DNA from: Candidatus Avimonoglobus intestinipullorum
GTDB taxonomy: Bacteria; Bacillota; Clostridia; UBA1381
Assembly: GCA_018714645.1 (NCBI GenBank)
Contig: DVND01000189.1
Coordinates: 1 to 42,164 of the forward strand
Length of the DNA: 42,164 nt
Direction: 5' to 3'
Part shown: positions 38,917-42,164 of the stretch, in pieces
Numbering within the stretch: position 1 is the stretch's first letter
Layout of the letters: each line of letters starts with the position of its first letter
Position numbers and translations under genes: made by a program
Notes under the pieces: model-generated
The model's database searches: none
What the model saw: the letters and a program-made list of their open reading frames with translations, nothing else
Told to the model about the DNA's origin: nothing

Positions 38917-39877
38917 ACAGCTCACGCAGCCTTTCTCTGATCAATTCCTCCGGGATGCGGTTTTCCTTTCCCGACACAATCATGCGCACCGCCTGGATTT
39001 CGGATTGCTTCCCAATCAGAAACGCCAGGATCGGTTCAACGCCAAAACTGTTATTTTTATAGTCCTTCAAATATTCCATACGCTGATCGTCGCACCACTT
39101 TTCAAACGCACTCATGGATTCCCGCGCACGCTCCGCCGCCGCAGCATATCCGCCCGCCTCGATCAATGCCAAAACTGCGTCAATTCCTTCTGCGGCCGCA
39201 GCTGCAAGCCGCTCCGCCTGTATCTGTTCGGATGGGAGCATCGCCCCCGCCAAAAACTGGGCGGTTTTCCCCGTGTAAGCGCCGCGCACCGCCGTTTTTA
39301 AATTCGCCAGGAATATGTTCAGTTCCACCCAGCCCGCCAAAAACCGGTTGTCCCCGGCGCGTTTCCGCATGACGGCAAAGGCCTGCTTGTCAATCAATAA
39401 TTCGGTCAATTGCCCGTCGTTGGAAGAAGTAATCCGTTCATAGGCCTGCTCCGCGGTATCCCTGATAAATTCCGGCAGGCCGCCAAAATCCGCAGTGACC
39501 GCCGCGTCATACAGCTCCTGCGGTTCCACAATACACGGCCTGATAACCAATTCCTCCCACGCCGCGTTGGACATCATCGCCTTCAAAACAGTTTTTAAAT
39601 TATGAAAATCGTTTTGATACAGCAGGATATCCACAGGCGCGCCTTCCGTCAGCACGCTGTATGCCTCCTGCCAGGCCGTTTCCAGCTCCCGCTGCAAAAG
39701 CCCTTCCAGCCGTCCGTCTCCGTCTGATTTGCCGCCATAACCGCGGTCTTTTAAGAATTTTATAGCCTCTTCCGCCGTGCCAAAGCCCATCAGCTGTTCC
39801 AAATCCTTCCGGGTGAGCATTTTATTCGCAATGGTTTTAATATACGCCGCCGCAAAGGCGTATTCCAGATCGTTCAT
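38909..39877 (-). CDS. V-type ATP synthase subunit C
   Basis: YAFAAAYIKTIANKMLTRKDLEQLM...PILAFLIGKQSEIQAVRMIVSGKENRIPEELIRERLRELYV. Confidence 0.94.
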   Translation of the reverse strand: MNDLEYAFAAAYIKTIANKMLTRKDLEQLMGFGTAEEAIKFLKDRGYGGKSDGDGRLEGLLQRELETAWQEAYSVLTEGAPVDILLYQNDFHNLKTVLKAMMSNAAWEELVIRPCIVEPQELYDAAVTADFGGLPEFIRDTAEQAYERITSSNDGQLTELLIDKQAFAVMRKRAGDNRFLAGWVELNIFLANLKTAVRGAYTGKTAQFLAGAMLPSEQIQAERLAAAAAEGIDAVLALIEAGGYAAAAERARESMSAFEKWCDDQRMEYLKDYKNNSFGVEPILAFLIGKQSEIQAVRMIVSGKENRIPEELIRERLRELYV

Positions 39878-40473
39878 GCGTCCACCCCATCCTCAAAGCA
39901 CCGGTTGATGCGGTCCTCCAACACATTTTTTTTCTCTTCAAAAATGCTTTCAATACAGCAATTCTGCTCAATATCCCCGTAACGGATAATAAAACCGTAT
40001 TCAATGTCTGCCGGCTGTGTGCCCAAGGCCACAGAGCCCCTTTCCAGCGTCCCGTTCAGCTTTTCAATGAACCCGTCCGGCATGCGCGCCAAATCCCTTT
40101 CAGAAAACAGGATCACCCCGTCCTCCTCCTGGGCGTAATTCCGGAACAGCTGCATTAGCAGTTCAAAATACGGCTGCCCTTCCATTGTATAAATGGTATG
40201 CTTCGCCGCGGCAACCGCTTCCCGAATGGCCTCCATACGTGTTTGCAGCAAAATCTGCCGCCGCTCCTGCCGGCTGGAAGCCACGGCCATCGCCCGCCGT
40301 TTTCCCAATTCCTGCGCAGTTTCGCGCGTTGCTTCGGCGCGCCGCTTTTCCGCCTCAGCCCGTCCGGCGGCTGCAATTTTTTCTACTTCGTTGTCCGCCT
40401 TGCGCAGGATCCGTTCCGCCTCCCGGCGCGCCTCTTCAATGATTTCCCCGGTGATGCACTCTAAACCGCCCAT
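39874..40473 (-). CDS. V-type ATP synthase subunit E
   Basis: MGGLECITGEIIEEARREAERILRKADNEVEKIAAAGRAEAEKR coiled-coil; operon position. Confidence 0.88.
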   Translation of the reverse strand: MGGLECITGEIIEEARREAERILRKADNEVEKIAAAGRAEAEKRRAEATRETAQELGKRRAMAVASSRQERRQILLQTRMEAIREAVAAAKHTIYTMEGQPYFELLMQLFRNYAQEEDGVILFSERDLARMPDGFIEKLNGTLERGSVALGTQPADIEYGFIIRYGDIEQNCCIESIFEEKKNVLEDRINRCFEDGVDA

Positions 40474-40491
40474 CTTCTCAACCCTTTCCAA

Positions 40492-40974
<483 letters not shown>

Positions 40975-42164
40975 TTATTCATTTGAAAAATCATAATATT
41001 TTGTGTGCATGGAGAACGGCTGGAACCGCCGGCCGCCGCCCTCATAAAATTTCTGGTAAAACTCCACGTATTGCAGCCGGTTCGTATGCACATACGCCCC
41101 CAGCATGTTGATGGCAAAATTCATCAAATGCCCCGCCAATGCAATTACGATAAACAAGACAACGCCCACGGCAGAGCCCCCGCCCAACGATGCCAGTACG
41201 TTCACCACCGAAGCGATCACGCCTGTCGCCAGGCCCAGCGCCATCAAACGGGAATAGGACAAAATGTCCCCTATATAACTCGTAATGTCGTACAGGCTGA
41301 TAATGCCGCCGAACAGCTTCATCACAATGTTTTTCTTCCCGCGCCCCTGGGTCAGCACCAGCCCCGCCGCGCCGATAATTGCCATATATTTGCCAACCGT
41401 GCCGGCAATAGGATTGCCAAGCCCCATCCCTGCGGCAAGCATGCTCAGGCCAAGCAGTACCAGCATCCAAAAGCCGGTATCAAAAACCGCGTCCAGATAC
41501 CGGCCCTCCCGCCAGGCCATGTAAAACCTGATCCCAAGCCCTGTCAAAATGTGTATCATCCCAAAGGCAACGCTTAAAATCAACAATTCCAGCGGCTTCG
41601 CCACAGGATCTAACAGCACCGGCTGCAAAGCCATCTCCCCCGTCCCAAAGGTTGCCGAGATTGAATGGATCAAGTCGCCGAAAAAGCTGCCGTACATAAT
41701 CCCCCAGAAGGTGGTGGAAACGCCGCAAAAGAAAAACATGCGGAACATCCGCCGCTTTCCCTTTTCCAAAAGTCTCCCGAAGCCCAGAAATCCGCATACA
41801 AGCATCAGCAGCAATCCATATCCCGCGTCCGAAAACATCATCCCGAAAAACAAATAATAAAACACCGCCATGATGGGATTGGGGTCAATGTCATGCGGTG
41901 ACGGCATGCTGTAATCCCCTGTGATCTGTTCTACGGGCTGCGCCAGCGCATGATTGTGAAACGCCACCGGCGCATCCGCGCCCGGTTCTTCAATTTGCAC
42001 CGCACATTGAAAGCGCCGCTCCAGCTCCTGCTGCAATGCCGGCGCAAATTCCTCCGGCATATACCCTTCCAACATGAATGTATGCGCCGTCACCCCCATC
42101 CGGGCCAGCGCCTCATATTTTTCCCGCCGCAGTACCAAATGGTCGTAAAACAGCTGGATTGCAG
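40975..42164 (-). CDS. V-type ATP synthase subunit I, 5' end truncated by window edge
   Basis: PFRNPIMAVFYYLFFGMMFSDAGYG-like motif (DPNPIMAVFYYLFFGMMFSDAGYGLLL); reading frame stays open (AIQLFYDHLVLRREKYEAL) to the end, so the TTG start at 42138 is not the true start. Confidence 0.94.
   Translation of the reverse strand, partial: AIQLFYDHLVLRREKYEALARMGVTAHTFMLEGYMPEEFAPALQQELERRFQCAVQIEEPGADAPVAFHNHALAQPVEQITGDYSMPSPHDIDPNPIMAVFYYLFFGMMFSDAGYGLLLMLVCGFLGFGRLLEKGKRRMFRMFFFCGVSTTFWGIMYGSFFGDLIHSISATFGTGEMALQPVLLDPVAKPLELLILSVAFGMIHILTGLGIRFYMAWREGRYLDAVFDTGFWMLVLLGLSMLAAGMGLGNPIAGTVGKYMAIIGAAGLVLTQGRGKKNIVMKLFGGIISLYDITSYIGDILSYSRLMALGLATGVIASVVNVLASLGGGSAVGVVLFIVIALAGHLMNFAINMLGAYVHTNRLQYVEFYQKFYEGGGRRFQPFSMHTKYYDFSNE

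Noticed and set aside
42130-42138. ORF-track start of V-ATPase subunit I at 42138
   Set aside because: It is an internal TTG; the frame stays open to the window edge with family-like sequence, so the true start lies outside.

Overview
A 42 kb segment of a low/mid-GC Firmicute chromosome (gene content suggests Clostridia, Oscillospiraceae-like; inferred from family content only). It is mostly ordinary core genome. In order: a ctsR-mcsA-mcsB-clpC class III heat-shock operon; a nucleotidyltransferase; a small membrane protein; a three-gene unit in which a hemolysin-III-like protein lies between two paralogous repeat-containing membrane proteins; an isolated hisH-hisF pair; a flavodoxin-like reductase; a Cys-rich conserved protein; comM/yifB; GNAT; gtrA; a two-component system; a Na+-translocating decarboxylase beta subunit behind a yybP-ykoY-type (Mn2+) riboswitch-like leader; a polar amino-acid ABC transporter; mnmE; nrdR; a stalk-domain protein; a ymxH/ylmC-like PRC-barrel gene; an AT-rich island with two divergent ribbon-helix-helix genes bracketed by inverted copies of a modular, hairpin-rich repeat; miaA-mutL-mutS-ylbF-miaB; a metallophosphoesterase with a DUF2161-like PD-(D/E)XK gene; and a V/A-type ATPase operon truncated at the window end. 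The signals most worth follow-up are (1) the modular hairpin repeat with stem-preserving changes around the RHH island (about 24.3-25.7 kb), (2) the riboswitch-like leader on a decarboxylase beta subunit with an unlisted 40-aa membrane ORF downstream (17.0-18.5 kb), and (3) the paralogous repeat-protein/hemolysin-III operon (6.0-8.4 kb). All calls were made by reading; no database or folding searches were run.
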